A stretch of DNA of 64,000 nucleotides from Aphanomyces cochlioides (taxonomy: Eukaryota; Oomycota; Saprolegniomycetes; Saprolegniales; Verrucalvaceae). A program made the position numbers and the translations under genes. The stretch is from contig JAHQRK010000027.1 of assembly GCA_019828595.1 (NCBI GenBank), forward strand, positions 124,001-188,000, written 5' to 3'. Shown piece by piece: positions 1 to 13,230 of this stretch; the stretch's first letter is position 1, and each line of letters starts with the position of its first letter. A model generated the notes under the pieces. That model had not been told where the DNA came from. It saw nothing but the letters and a program-made list of their open reading frames with translations, and ran no database searches.

Positions 1-146
1 AAGACATATTCATTATAATGGAGCTGGCGATCAGTATGTAGGGCGAGTTGCTACAGGCTTGCCTTTATCTAATGGTAATTTTGCAATTTTGCCGCCAAAT
101 TTTGTTGATTCCGACTCTGCATGTGGTAATTAGTCGATTCAATAGA
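1..146. other. Unique left flank of the tRNA array
   Basis: This AT-rich stretch does not match the 854-bp unit. It contains no gene I recognise. It also does not look like the missing 3' half of the ABC gene that is cut at the other end of the array, so a simple insertion of the array into that gene is not supported by what is visible here. Confidence 0.6.
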
Positions 147-375
147 GGGAAGATAAACAACGCCATAAATGATGGTGAAGATGGGGGGGATAGAGGGTAC
201 GTCAGCCTTGCCAAATGCTTATTCAACACGTAGGAAAGGGTGTATGGACATTGAAAAAATACTCTAAACGTATGAAAAGATGAAGCGTGTTGTGAGTGGA
301 TCGAATGGTATGACAAAGGCTGGTGGAAAGCCACCAATAGGAAAAAAGGACAGAAAAATCGACCTCGAGAGAGGC

Positions 376-379
376 AAAA
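376..379 (-). terminator. RNA polymerase III terminator of tRNA copy 1
   Basis: On the minus strand TTTT begins 4 nt past the discriminator base, with a back-up T5 run at 354-358. The same arrangement follows every tRNA of the array at the same spacing. Confidence 0.85.
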
Positions 380-383
380 GGGA

Positions 384-454
384 TGCGCCATCCGGGAATC
401 GAATCCGGGGCATCTCGATGGCAACGAGATATTTTACCACTAAACCAATGGCGC
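384..454 (-). tRNA. tRNA-Gly(GCC) copy 1, A53 variant
   Basis: Read on the minus strand, the 71 nt fold into a standard cloverleaf. The 7-bp acceptor stem (GCGCCAT with ATGGCGC) is perfect, followed by discriminator A73. The D arm has a 4-bp stem and AGTGGTA loop. The anticodon stem TCTCG/CGAGA closes loop TTGCCAT with anticodon GCC, reading GGC and GGT. The T arm ends CCCGG, but position 53 is A instead of G, so the normally invariant G53-C61 pair is A-C and the B box reads GATTCGATTCC instead of GGTTCGATTCC. The A box TGGTTTAGTGG is intact. A TTTT stop follows 4 nt downstream. No intron is present. Whether this variant is transcribed or stable cannot be told from sequence. Confidence 0.82.
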
Positions 455-1000
455 GCTTCATGCACACTTCCCTCCACTGCACACTCACACACAGCAAACA
501 TACAAACCCATTTCAGACATTACACTTCCTCACAAACTTTACACACACCAACACACTACAGCGAAAATCAAACTTTACTACCCATCTATCTATACGCCAC
601 TACAAACCATTTCCAAACCTCTCCAAATGATTTCAAACTGTCTCGGCCTTTTCACATCAACCCAGTCAACATATACACAAATGGACCAAGTCGACTTTTC
701 CAGTGGGCCAAGCACGTCATGAAAACAACCCGTCATGGTATCTTTTCCCATGGATACGAAATGTATACAACATCATACACTCCCGTATGTTCACAAGGAT
801 GTCTGACAATATCATGCTGGATCCGCGTATAGCTTAGTGTATAGCTTCTGGAACAAGTGGAGGCAGGATGAAAATGCATATTGTCATACAATGCATCCCG
901 CGATTGAATTTAGACTTGAAGGCCACCAAATAGATACGTGGAAATACTGTTCCGACAAAAAAGGTCGAGATACTATCAAACGTGTCGAACAGAAACGTTT
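455..1000. repeat. Spacer of the 854-bp unit (first example)
   Basis: This is the spacer 5' of the tRNA gene, which lies on the minus strand. Positions 455 to about 645 are rich in A and C and almost free of G on the plus strand. The side 3' of the tRNA (about 165-370) is rich in G and A and poor in C. Near 874-896 lies an imperfect palindrome with atgcat ends. I see no second RNA gene, no snRNA-like or 5S-like block and no conserved protein. The 149-codon ORFs in each unit run through the tRNA and are coincidental. Confidence 0.7.
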
Positions 1001-1237
1001 GGGAAGATAAACATCGCTATAAATGATGGTGAAGATGGGGAGGATAGAGGGTACGTCAGCCTTGCAAAATGCTTATTCAACACGTAGGAAAGGGTGTATG
1101 GACATTGAAAAAATACTCTAAACGTATGAAAAGATGAAGCGTGTTGTGAGTGGATCGAATGGTATGACAAAGGCTGGTGGAAAGCCACCAATAGGAAAAA
1201 AGGACAGAAAAATCGACCTCGAGAGAGGCAAAAGGGA

Positions 1238-1308
1238 TGCGCCATCCGGGAATCGAATCCGGGGCATCTCGATGGCAACGAGATATTTTACCACTAAACC
1301 AATGGCGC
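1238..1308 (-). tRNA. tRNA-Gly(GCC) copy 2, A53 variant
   Basis: Full 71-nt cloverleaf with A53. The linked spacer marker is aaGcgtg (called G-type below). Confidence 0.82.
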
Positions 1309-2090
1309 GCTTCATGCACACTTCCCTCCACTGCACACTCACACACAGCAAACATACAAACCCATTTCAGACATTACACTTCCTCACAAACTTTACACAC
1401 ACCAACACACTACAGCGAAAATCAAACTTTACTACCCATCTATCTATACGCCACTACAAACCATTTCCAAACCTCTCCAAATGATTTCAAACTGTCTCGG
1501 CCTTTTCACATCAACCCAGTCAACATATACACAAATGGACCAAGTCGACTTTTCCAGTGGGCCAAGCACGTCATGAAAACAACCCGTCATGGTATCTTTT
1601 CCCATGGATACGAAATGTATACAACATCATACACTCCCGTATGTTCACAAGGATGTCTGACAATATCATGCTGGATCCGCGTATAGCTTAGTGTATAGCT
1701 TCTGGAACAAGTGGAGGCAGGATGAAAATGCATATTGTCATACAATGCATCCCGCGATTGAATTTAGACTTGAAGGCCACCAAATAGATACGTGGAAATA
1801 CTGTTCCGACAAAAAAGGTCGAGATACTATCAAACGTGTCGAACAGAAACGTTTGGGAAGATAAACATCGCTATAAATGATGGTGAAGATGGGGGGATAG
1901 AGGGTACGTCAGCCTTGCAAAATGCTTATTCAACACGTAGGAAAGGGTGTATGGACATTGAAAAAATACTCTAAACGTATGAAAAGATGAAGCGTGTTGT
2001 GAGTGGATCGAATGGTATGACAAAGGCTGGTGGAAAGCCACCAATAGGAAAAAAGGACAGAAAAATCGACCTCGAGAGAGGCAAAAGGGA

Positions 2091-2161
2091 TGCGCCATCC
2101 GGGAATCGAATCCGGGGCATCTCGATGGCAACGAGATATTTTACCACTAAACCAATGGCGC
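2091..2161 (-). tRNA. tRNA-Gly(GCC) copy 3, A53 variant
   Basis: Full length, A53, G-type spacer. Its unit has the shortened G-run near 1,891 (ggggggata). Confidence 0.82.
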
Positions 2162-2943
2162 GCTTCATGCACACTTCCCTCCACTGCACACTCACACACA
2201 GCAAACATACAAACCCATTTCAGACATTACACTTCCTCACAAACTTTACACACACCAACACACTACAGCGAAAATCAAACTTTACTACCCATCTATCTAT
2301 ACGCCACTACAAACCATTTCCAAACCTCTCCAAATGATTTCAAACTGTCTCGGCCTTTTCACATCAACCCAGTCAACATATACACAAATGGACCAAGTCG
2401 ACTTTTCCAGTGGGCCAAGCACGTCATGAAAACAACCCGTCATGGTATCTTTTCCCATGGATACGAAATGTATACAACATCATACACTCCCGTATGTTCA
2501 CAAGGATGTCTGACAATATCATGCTGGATCCGCGTATAGCTTAGTGTATAGCTTCTGGAACAAGTGGAGGCAGGATGAAAATGCATATTGTCATACAATG
2601 CATCCCGCGATTGAATTTAGACTTGAAGGCCACCAAATAGATACGTGGAAATACTGTTCCGACAAAAAAGGTCGAGATACTATCAAACGTGTCGAACAGA
2701 AACGTTTGGGAAGATAAACATCGCTATAAATGATGGTGAAGATGGGGGGATAGAGGGTACGTCAGCCTTGCAAAATGCTTATTCAACACGTAGGAAAGGG
2801 TGTATGGACATTGAAAAAATACTCTAAACGTATGAAAAGATGAAGCGTGTTGTGAGTGGATCGAATGGTATGACAAAGGCTGGTGGAAAGCCACCAATAG
2901 GAAAAAAGGACAGAAAAATCGACCTCGAGAGAGGCAAAAGGGA

Positions 2944-3014
2944 TGCGCCATCCGGGAATCGAATCCGGGGCATCTCGATGGCAACGAGATATTTTACCAC
3001 TAAACCAATGGCGC
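2944..3014 (-). tRNA. tRNA-Gly(GCC) copy 4, A53 variant
   Basis: Full length, A53, G-type spacer. The G-run form is shared with copy 3, so the two are probably a recent unit duplication. Confidence 0.82.
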
Positions 3015-3796
3015 GCTTCATGCACACTTCCCTCCACTGCACACTCACACACAGCAAACATACAAACCCATTTCAGACATTACACTTCCTCACAAACTTT
3101 ACACACACCAACACACTACAGCGAAAATCAAACTTTACTACCCATCTATCTATACGCCACTACAAACCATTTCCAAACCTCTCCAAATGATTTCAAACTG
3201 TCTCGGCCTTTTCACATCAACCCAGTCAACATATACACAAATGGACCAAGTCGACTTTTCCAGTGGGCCAAGCACGTCATGAAAACAACCCGTCATGGTA
3301 TCTTTTCCCATGGATACGAAATGTATACAACATCATACACTCCCGTATGTTCACAAGGATGTCTGACAATATCATGCTGGATCCGCGTATAGCTTAGTGT
3401 ATAGCTTCTGGAACAAGTGGAGGCAGGATGAAAATGCATATTGTCATACAATGCATCCCGCGATTGAATTTAGACTTGAAGGCCACCAAATAGATACGTG
3501 GAAATACTGTTCCGACAAAAAAGGTCGAGATACTATCAAACGTGTCGAACAGAAACGTTTGGGAGATAAACATCGCTATAAATGATGGTGAAGATGGGGA
3601 GGATAGAGGGTACGTCAGCCTTGCAAAATGCTTATTCAACACGTAGGAAAGGGTGTATGGACATTGAAAAAATACTCTAAACGTATGAAAAGATGAAGCG
3701 TGTTGTGAGTGGATCGAATGGTATGACAAAGGCTGGTGGAAAGCCACCAATAGGAAAAAAGGACAGAAAAATCGACCTCGAGAGAGGCAAAAGGGA

Positions 3797-3867
3797 TGCG
3801 CCATCCGGGAATCGAATCCGGGGCATCTCGATGGCAACGAGATATTTTACCACTAAACCAATGGCGC
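3797..3867 (-). tRNA. tRNA-Gly(GCC) copy 5, A53 variant
   Basis: Full length, A53, G-type spacer. One base is missing in its unit near 3,565 ('gggagataaac'). Confidence 0.82.
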
Positions 3868-4648
3868 GCTTCATGCACACTTCCCTCCACTGCACACTCA
3901 CACACAGCAAACATACAAACCCATTTCAGACATTACACTTCCTCACAAACTTTACACACACCAACACACTACAGCGAAAATCAAACTTTACTACCCATCT
4001 ATCTATACGCCACTACAAACCATTTCCAAACCTCTCCAAATGATTTCAAACTGTCTCGGCCTTTTCACATCAACCCAGTCAACATATACACAAATGGACC
4101 AAGTCGACTTTTCCAGTGGGCCAAGCACGTCATGAAAACAACCCGTCATGGTATCTTTTCCCATGGATACGAAATGTATACAACATCATACACTCCCGTA
4201 TGTTCACAAGGATGTCTGACAATATCATGCTGGATCCGCGTATAGCTTAGTGTATAGCTTCTGGAACAAGTGGAGGCAGGATGAAAATGCATATTGTCAT
4301 ACAATGCATCCCGCGATTGAATTTAGACTTGAAGGCCACCAAATAGATACGTGGAAATACTGTTCCGACAAAAAAGGTCGAGATACTATCAAACGTGTCG
4401 AACAGAAACGTTTGGGAAGATAAACATCGCTATAAATGATGGTGAAGATGGGGGATAGAGGGTACGTCAGCCTTGCAAAATGCTTATTCAACACGTAGGA
4501 AAGGGTGTATGGACATTGAAAAAATACTCTAAACGTATGAAAAGATGAAGCGTGTTGTGAGTGGATCGAATGGTATGACAAAGGCTGGTGGAAAGCCACC
4601 AATAGGAAAAAAGGACAGAAAAATCGACCTCGAGAGAGGCAAAAGGGA

Positions 4649-4719
4649 TGCGCCATCCGGGAATCGAATCCGGGGCATCTCGATGGCAACGAGATATTTT
4701 ACCACTAAACCAATGGCGC
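4649..4719 (-). tRNA. tRNA-Gly(GCC) copy 6, A53 variant
   Basis: Full length, A53, G-type spacer. Its unit has the shortest G-run form near 4,450. Confidence 0.82.
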
Positions 4720-5502
4720 GCTTCATGCACACTTCCCTCCACTGCACACTCACACACAGCAAACATACAAACCCATTTCAGACATTACACTTCCTCACAA
4801 ACTTTACACACACCAACACACTACAGCGAAAATCAAACTTTACTACCCATCTATCTATACGCCACTACAAACCATTTCCAAACCTCTCCAAATGATTTCA
4901 AACTGTCTCGGCCTTTTCACATCAACCCAGTCAACATATACACAAATGGACCAAGTCGACTTTTCCAGTGGGCCAAGCACGTCATGAAAACAACCCGTCA
5001 TGGTATCTTTTCCCATGGATACGAAATGTATACAACATCATACACTCCCGTATGTTCACAAGGATGTCTGACAATATCATGCTGGATCCGCGTATAGCTT
5101 AGTGTATAGCTTCTGGAACAAGTGGAGGCAGGATGAAAATGCATATTGTCATACAATGCATCCCGCGATTGAATTTAGACTTGAAGGCCACCAAATAGAT
5201 ACGTGGAAATACTGTTCCGACAAAAAAGGTCGAGATACTATCAAACGTGTCGAACAGAAACGTTTGGGAAGATAAACATCGCTATAAATGATGGTGAAGA
5301 TGGGGAGGATAGAGGGTACGTCAGCCTTGCAAAATGCTTATTCAACACGTAGGAAAGGGTGTATGGACATTGAAAAAATACTCTAAACGTATGAAAAGAT
5401 GAAGCGTGTTGTGAGTGGATCGAATGGTATGACAAAGGCTGGTGGAAAGCCACCAATAGGAAAAAAGGACAGAAAAATCGACCTCGAGAGAGGCAAAAGG
5501 GA

Positions 5503-5573
5503 TGCGCCATCCGGGAATCGAATCCGGGGCATCTCGATGGCAACGAGATATTTTACCACTAAACCAATGGCGC
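5503..5573 (-). tRNA. tRNA-Gly(GCC) copy 7, A53 variant
   Basis: Full length, A53, G-type spacer, consensus unit. Confidence 0.82.
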
Positions 5574-6356
5574 GCTTCATGCACACTTCCCTCCACTGCA
5601 CACTCACACACAGCAAACATACAAACCCATTTCAGACATTACACTTCCTCACAAACTTTACACACACCAACACACTACAGCGAAAATCAAACTTTACTAC
5701 CCATCTATCTATACGCCACTACAAACCATTTCCAAACCTCTCCAAATGATTTCAAACTGTCTCGGCCTTTTCACATCAACCCAGTCAACATATACACAAA
5801 TGGACCAAGTCGACTTTTCCAGTGGGCCAAGCACGTCATGAAAACAACCCGTCATGGTATCTTTTCCCATGGATACGAAATGTATACAACATCATACACT
5901 CCCGTATGTTCACAAGGATGTCTGACAATATCATGCTGGATCCGCGTATAGCTTAGTGTATAGCTTCTGGAACAAGTGGAGGCAGGATGAAAATGCATAT
6001 TGTCATACAATGCATCCCGCGATTGAATTTAGACTTGAAGGCCACCAAATAGATACGTGGAAATACTGTTCCGACAAAAAAGGTCGAGATACTATCAAAC
6101 GTGTCGAACAGAAACGTTTGGGAAGATAAACATCGCTATAAATGATGGTGAAGATGGGGAGGATAGAGGGTACGTCAGCCTTGCAAAATGCTTATTCAAC
6201 ACGTAGGAAAGGGTGTATGGACATTGAAAAAATACTCTAAACGTATGAAAAGATGAAGCGTGTTGTGAGTGGATCGAATGGTATGACAAAGGCTGGTGGA
6301 AAGCCACCAATAGGAAAAAAGGACAGAAAAATCGACCTCGAGAGAGGCAAAAGGGA

Positions 6357-6427
6357 TGCGCCATCCGGGAATCGAATCCGGGGCATCTCGATGGCAACGA
6401 GATATTTTACCACTAAACCAATGGCGC
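6357..6427 (-). tRNA. tRNA-Gly(GCC) copy 8, A53 variant
   Basis: Full length, A53, G-type spacer, consensus unit. Confidence 0.82.
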
Positions 6428-7211
6428 GCTTCATGCACACTTCCCTCCACTGCACACTCACACACAGCAAACATACAAACCCATTTCAGACATTACACTT
6501 CCTCACAAACTTTACACACACCAACACACTACAGCGAAAATCAAACTTTACTACCCATCTATCTATACGCCACTACAAACCATTTCCAAACCTCTCCAAA
6601 TGATTTCAAACTGTCTCGGCCTTTTCACATCAACCCAGTCAACATATACACAAATGGACCAAGTCGACTTTTCCAGTGGGCCAAGCACGTCATGAAAACA
6701 ACCCGTCATGGTATCTTTTCCCATGGATACGAAATGTATACAACATCATACACTCCCGTATGTTCACAAGGATGTCTGACAATATCATGCTGGATCCGCG
6801 TATAGCTTAGTGTATAGCTTCTGGAACAAGTGGAGGCAGGATGAAAATGCATATTGTCATACAATGCATCCCGCGATTGAATTTAGACTTGAAGGCCACC
6901 AAATAGATACGTGGAAATACTGTTCCGACAAAAAAGGTCGAGATACTATCAAACGTGTCGAACAGAAACGTTTGGGAAGATAAACATCGCTATAAATGAT
7001 GGTGAAGATGGGGAGGATAGAGGGTACGTCAGCCTTGCAAAATGCTTATTCAACACGTAGGAAAGGGTGTATGGACATGAAAAAAAATACTCTAAACGTA
7101 TGAAAAGATGAAGCGTGTTGTGAGTGGATCGAATGGTATGACAAAGGCTGGTGGAAAGCCACCAATAGGAAAAAAGGACAGAAAAATCGACCTCGAGAGA
7201 GGCAAAAGGGA

Positions 7212-7282
7212 TGCGCCATCCGGGAATCGAATCCGGGGCATCTCGATGGCAACGAGATATTTTACCACTAAACCAATGGCGC
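7212..7282 (-). tRNA. tRNA-Gly(GCC) copy 9, A53 variant
   Basis: Full length, A53, G-type spacer. The flank has an altered A-run near 7,080. The spacer 5' of the gene lost 31 bp near 7,556 between short 'aa' matches. Confidence 0.82.
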
Positions 7283-8034
7283 GCTTCATGCACACTTCCC
7301 TCCACTGCACACTCACACACAGCAAACATACAAACCCATTTCAGACATTACACTTCCTCACAAACTTTACACACACCAACACACTACAGCGAAAATCAAA
7401 CTTTACTACCCATCTATCTATACGCCACTACAAACCATTTCCAAACCTCTCCAAATGATTTCAAACTGTCTCGGCCTTTTCACATCAACCCAGTCAACAT
7501 ATACACAAATGGACCAAGTCGACTTTTCCAGTGGGCCAAGCACGTCATGAAAACAAAATGTATACAACATCATACACTCCCGTATGTTCACAAGGATGTC
7601 TGACAATATCATGCTGGATCCGCGTATAGCTTAGTGTATAGCTTCTGGAACAAGTGGAGGCAGGATGAAAATGCATATTGTCATACAATGCATCCCGCGA
7701 TTGAATTTAGACTTGAAGGCCACCAAATAGATACGTGGAAATACTGTTCCGACAAAAAAGGTCGAGATACTATCAAACGTGTCGAACAGAAACGTTTGGG
7801 AAGATAAACATCGCTATAAATGATGGTGAAGATGGGGAGGATAGAGGGTACGTCAGCCTTGCAAAATGCTTATTCAACACGTAGGAAAGGGTGTATGGAC
7901 ATTGAAAAAATACTCTAAACGTATGAAAAGATGAATCGTGTTGTGAGTGGATCGAATGGTATGACAAAGGCTGGTGGAAAGCCACCAATAGGAAAAAAGG
8001 ACAGAAAAATCGACCTCGAGAGAGGCAAAAGGGA

Positions 8035-8105
8035 TGCGCCATCCGGGAATCGAATCCGGGGCATCTCGATGGCAACGAGATATTTTACCACTAAACCAAT
8101 GGCGC
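8035..8105 (-). tRNA. tRNA-Gly(GCC) copy 10, A53 variant with T-type spacer
   Basis: Full length, A53. It is the only A53 copy whose downstream spacer carries aaTcgtg (T-type, about 7,936), so it combines markers of the two main classes. Confidence 0.82.
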
Positions 8106-8888
8106 GCTTCATGCACACTTCCCTCCACTGCACACTCACACACAGCAAACATACAAACCCATTTCAGACATTACACTTCCTCACAAACTTTACACACACC
8201 AACACACTACAGCGAAAATCAAACTTTACTACCCATCTATCTATACGCCACTACAAACCATTTCCAAACCTCTCCAAATGATTTCAAACTGTCTCGGCCT
8301 TTTCACATCAACCCAGTCAACATATACACAAATGGACCAAGTCGACTTTTCCAGTGGGCCAAGCACGTCATGAAAACAACCCGTCATGGTATCTTTTCCC
8401 ATGGATACGAAATGTATACAACATCATACACTCCCGTATGTTCACAAGGATGTCTGACAATATCATGCTGGATCCGCGTATAGCTTAGTGTATAGCTTCT
8501 GGAACAAGTGGAGGCAGGATGAAAATGCATATTGTCATACAATGCATCCCGCGATTGAATTTAGACTTGAAGGCCACCAAATAGATACGTGGAAATACTG
8601 TTCCGACAAAAAAGGTCGAGATACTATCAAACGTGTCGAACAGAAACGTTTGGGAAGATAAACATCGCTATAAATGATGGTGAAGATGGGGAGGATAGAG
8701 GGTACGTCAGCCTTGCAAAATGCTTATTCAACACGTAGGAAAGGGTGTATGGACATTGAAAAAATACTCTAAACGTATGAAAAGATGAAGCGTGTTGTGA
8801 GTGGATCGAATGGTATGACAAAGGCTGGTGGAAAGCCACCAATAGGAAAAAAGGACAGAAAAATCGACCTCGAGAGAGGCAAAAGGGA

Positions 8889-8959
8889 TGCGCCATCCGG
8901 GAATCGAATCCGGGGCATCTCGATGGCAACGAGATATTTTACCACTAAACCAATGGCGC
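8889..8959 (-). tRNA. tRNA-Gly(GCC) copy 11, A53 variant
   Basis: Full length, A53, G-type spacer. Confidence 0.82.
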
Positions 8960-9742
8960 GCTTCATGCACACTTCCCTCCACTGCACACTCACACACAGC
9001 AAACATACAAACCCATTTCAGACATTACACTTCCTCACAAACTTTACACACACCAACACACTACAGCGAAAATCAAACTTTACTACCCATCTATCTATAC
9101 GCCACTACAAACCATTTCCAAACCTCTCCAAATGATTTCAAACTGTCTCGGCCTTTTCACATCAACCCAGTCAACATATACACAAATGGACCAAGTCGAC
9201 TTTTCCAGTGGGCCAAGCACGTCATGAAAACAACCCGTCATGGTATCTTTTCCCATGGATACGAAATGTATACAACATCATACACTCCCGTATGTTCACA
9301 AGGATGTCTGACAATATCATGCTGGATCCGCGTATAGCTTAGTGTATAGCTTCTGGAACAAGTGGAGGCAGGATGAAAATGCATATTGTCATACAATGCA
9401 TCCCGCGATTGAATTTAGACTTGAAGGCCACCAAATAGATACGTGGAAATACTGTTCCGACAAAAAAGGTCGAGATACTATCAAACGTGTCGAACAGAAA
9501 CGTTTGGGAAGATAAACATCGCTATAAATGATGGTGAAGATGGGGAGGATAGAGGGTACGTCAGCCTTGCAAAATGCTTATTCAACACGTAGGAAAGGGT
9601 GTATGGACATTGAAAAAATACTCTAAACGTATGAAAAGATGAAGCGTGTTGTGAGTGGATCGAATGGTATGACAAAGGCTGGTGGAAAGCCACCAATAGG
9701 AAAAAAGGACAGAAAAATCGACCTCGAGAGAGGCAAAAGGGA

Positions 9743-9813
9743 TGCGCCATCCGGGAATCGAATCCGGGGCATCTCGATGGCAACGAGATATTTTACCACT
9801 AAACCAATGGCGC
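9743..9813 (-). tRNA. tRNA-Gly(GCC) copy 12, A53 variant
   Basis: Full length, A53, G-type spacer. Confidence 0.82.
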
Positions 9814-10596
9814 GCTTCATGCACACTTCCCTCCACTGCACACTCACACACAGCAAACATACAAACCCATTTCAGACATTACACTTCCTCACAAACTTTA
9901 CACACACCAACACACTACAGCGAAAATCAAACTTTACTACCCATCTATCTATACGCCACTACAAACCATTTCCAAACCTCTCCAAATGATTTCAAACTGT
10001 CTCGGCCTTTTCACATCAACCCAGTCAACATATACACAAATGGACCAAGTCGACTTTTCCAGTGGGCCAAGCACGTCATGAAAACAACCCGTCATGGTAT
10101 CTTTTCCCATGGATACGAAATGTATACAACATCATACACTCCCGTATGTTCACAAGGATGTCTGACAATATCATGCTGGATCCGCGTATAGCTTAGTGTA
10201 TAGCTTCTGGAACAAGTGGAGGCAGGATGAAAATGCATATTGTCATACAATGCATCCCGCGATTGAATTTAGACTTGAAGGCCACCAAATAGATACGTGG
10301 AAATACTGTTCCGACAAAAAAGGTCGAGATACTATCAAACGTGTCGAACAGAAACGTTTGGGAAGATAAACATCGCTATAAATGATGGTGAAGATGGGGA
10401 GGATAGAGGGTACGTCAGCCTTGCAAAATGCTTATTCAACACGTAGGAAAGGGTGTATGGACATTGAAAAAATACTCTAAACGTATGAAAAGATGAAGCG
10501 TGTTGTGAGTGGATCGAATGGTATGACAAAGGCTGGTGGAAAGCCACCAATAGGAAAAAAGGACAGAAAAATCGACCTCGAGAGAGGCAAAAGGGA

Positions 10597-10667
10597 TGCG
10601 CCATCCGGGAATCGAATCCGGGGCATCTCGATGGCAACGAGATATTTTACCACTAAACCAATGGCGC
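10597..10667 (-). tRNA. tRNA-Gly(GCC) copy 13, A53 variant
   Basis: Full length, A53, G-type spacer. Confidence 0.82.
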
Positions 10668-11450
10668 GCTTCATGCACACTTCCCTCCACTGCACACTCA
10701 CACACAGCAAACATACAAACCCATTTCAGACATTACACTTCCTCACAAACTTTACACACACCAACACACTACAGCGAAAATCAAACTTTACTACCCATCT
10801 ATCTATACGCCACTACAAACCATTTCCAAACCTCTCCAAATGATTTCAAACTGTCTCGGCCTTTTCACATCAACCCAGTCAACATATACACAAATGGACC
10901 AAGTCGACTTTTCCAGTGGGCCAAGCACGTCATGAAAACAACCCGTCATGGTATCTTTTCCCATGGATACGAAATGTATACAACATCATACACTCCCGTA
11001 TGTTCACAAGGATGTCTGACAATATCATGCTGGATCCGCGTATAGCTTAGTGTATAGCTTCTGGAACAAGTGGAGGCAGGATGAAAATGCATATTGTCAT
11101 ACAATGCATCCCGCGATTGAATTTAGACTTGAAGGCCACCAAATAGATACGTGGAAATACTGTTCCGACAAAAAAGGTCGAGATACTATCAAACGTGTCG
11201 AACAGAAACGTTTGGGAAGATAAACATCGCTATAAATGATGGTGAAGATGGGGAGGATAGAGGGTACGTCAGCCTTGCAAAATGCTTATTCAACACGTAG
11301 GAAAGGGTGTATGGACATTGAAAAAATACTCTAAACGTATGAAAAGATGAAGCGTGTTGTGAGTGGATCGAATGGTATGACAAAGGCTGGTGGAAAGCCA
11401 CCAATAGGAAAAAAGGACAGAAAAATCGACCTCGAGAGAGGCAAAAGGGA

Positions 11451-11521
11451 TGCGCCATCCGGGAATCGAATCCGGGGCATCTCGATGGCAACGAGATATT
11501 TTACCACTAAACCAATGGCGC
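11451..11521 (-). tRNA. tRNA-Gly(GCC) copy 14, A53 variant
   Basis: Full length, A53, G-type spacer. The immediate 5' flank is private: 'ttccccctccacacac' replaces the usual 'ttccctccactgcac' near 11,535. Confidence 0.82.
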
Positions 11522-12305
11522 GCTTCATGCACACTTCCCCCTCCACACACACTCACACACAGCAAACATACAAACCCATTTCAGACATTACACTTCCTCA
11601 CAAACTTTACACACACCAACACACTACAGCGAAAATCAAACTTTACTACCCATCTATCTATACGCCACTACAAACCATTTCCAAACCTCTCCAAATGATT
11701 TCAAACTGTCTCGGCCTTTTCACATCAACCCAGTCAACATATACACAAATGGACCAAGTCGACTTTTCCAGTGGGCCAAGCACGTCATGAAAACAACCCG
11801 TCATGGTATCTTTTCCCATGGATACGAAATGTATACAACATCATACACTCCCGTATGTTCACAAGGATGTCTGACAATATCATGCTGGATCCGCGTATAG
11901 CTTAGTGTATAGCTTCTGGAACAAGTGGAGGCAGGATGAAAATGCATATTGTCATACAATGCATCCCGCGATTGAATTTAGACTTGAAGGCCACCAAATA
12001 GATACGTGGAAATACTGTTCCGACAAAAAAGGTCGAGATACTATCAAACGTGTCGAACAGAAACGTTTGGGAAGATAAACATCGCTATAAATGATGGTGA
12101 AGATGGGGAGGATAGAGGGTACGTCAGCCTTGCAAAATGCTTATTCAACACGTAGGAAAGGGTGTATGGACATTGAAAAAATACTCTAAACGTATGAAAA
12201 GATGAAGCGTGTTGTGAGTGGATCGAATGGTATGACAAAGGCTGGTGGAAAGCCACCAATAGGAAAAAAGGACAGAAAAATCGACCTCGAGAGAGGCAAA
12301 AGGGA

Positions 12306-12376
12306 TGCGCCATCCGGGAATCGAATCCGGGGCATCTCGATGGCAACGAGATATTTTACCACTAAACCAATGGCGC
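12306..12376 (-). tRNA. tRNA-Gly(GCC) copy 15, A53 variant
   Basis: Full length, A53, G-type spacer. Confidence 0.82.
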
Positions 12377-13159
12377 GCTTCATGCACACTTCCCTCCACT
12401 GCACACTCACACACAGCAAACATACAAACCCATTTCAGACATTACACTTCCTCACAAACTTTACACACACCAACACACTACAGCGAAAATCAAACTTTAC
12501 TACCCATCTATCTATACGCCACTACAAACCATTTCCAAACCTCTCCAAATGATTTCAAACTGTCTCGGCCTTTTCACATCAACCCAGTCAACATATACAC
12601 AAATGGACCAAGTCGACTTTTCCAGTGGGCCAAGCACGTCATGAAAACAACCCGTCATGGTATCTTTTCCCATGGATACGAAATGTATACAACATCATAC
12701 ACTCCCGTATGTTCACAAGGATGTCTGACAATATCATGCTGGATCCGCGTATAGCTTAGTGTATAGCTTCTGGAACAAGTGGAGGCAGGATGAAAATGCA
12801 TATTGTCATACAATGCATCCCGCGATTGAATTTAGACTTGAAGGCCACCAAATAGATACGTGGAAATACTGTTCCGACAAAAAAGGTCGAGATACTATCA
12901 AACGTGTCGAACAGAAACGTTTGGGAAGATAAACATCGCTATAAATGATGGTGAAGATGGGGAGGATAGAGGGTACGTCAGCCTTGCAAAATGCTTATTC
13001 AACACGTAGGAAAGGGTGTATGGACATTGAAAAAATACTCTAAACGTATGAAAAGATGAAGCGTGTTGTGAGTGGATCGAATGGTATGACAAAGGCTGGT
13101 GGAAAGCCACCAATAGGAAAAAAGGACAGAAAAATCGACCTCGAGAGAGGCAAAAGGGA

Positions 13160-13230
13160 TGCGCCATCCGGGAATCGAATCCGGGGCATCTCGATGGCAA
13201 CGAGATATTTTACCACTAAACCAATGGCGC
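13160..13230 (-). tRNA. tRNA-Gly(GCC) copy 16, A53 variant
   Basis: Full length, A53, G-type spacer. Confidence 0.82.
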
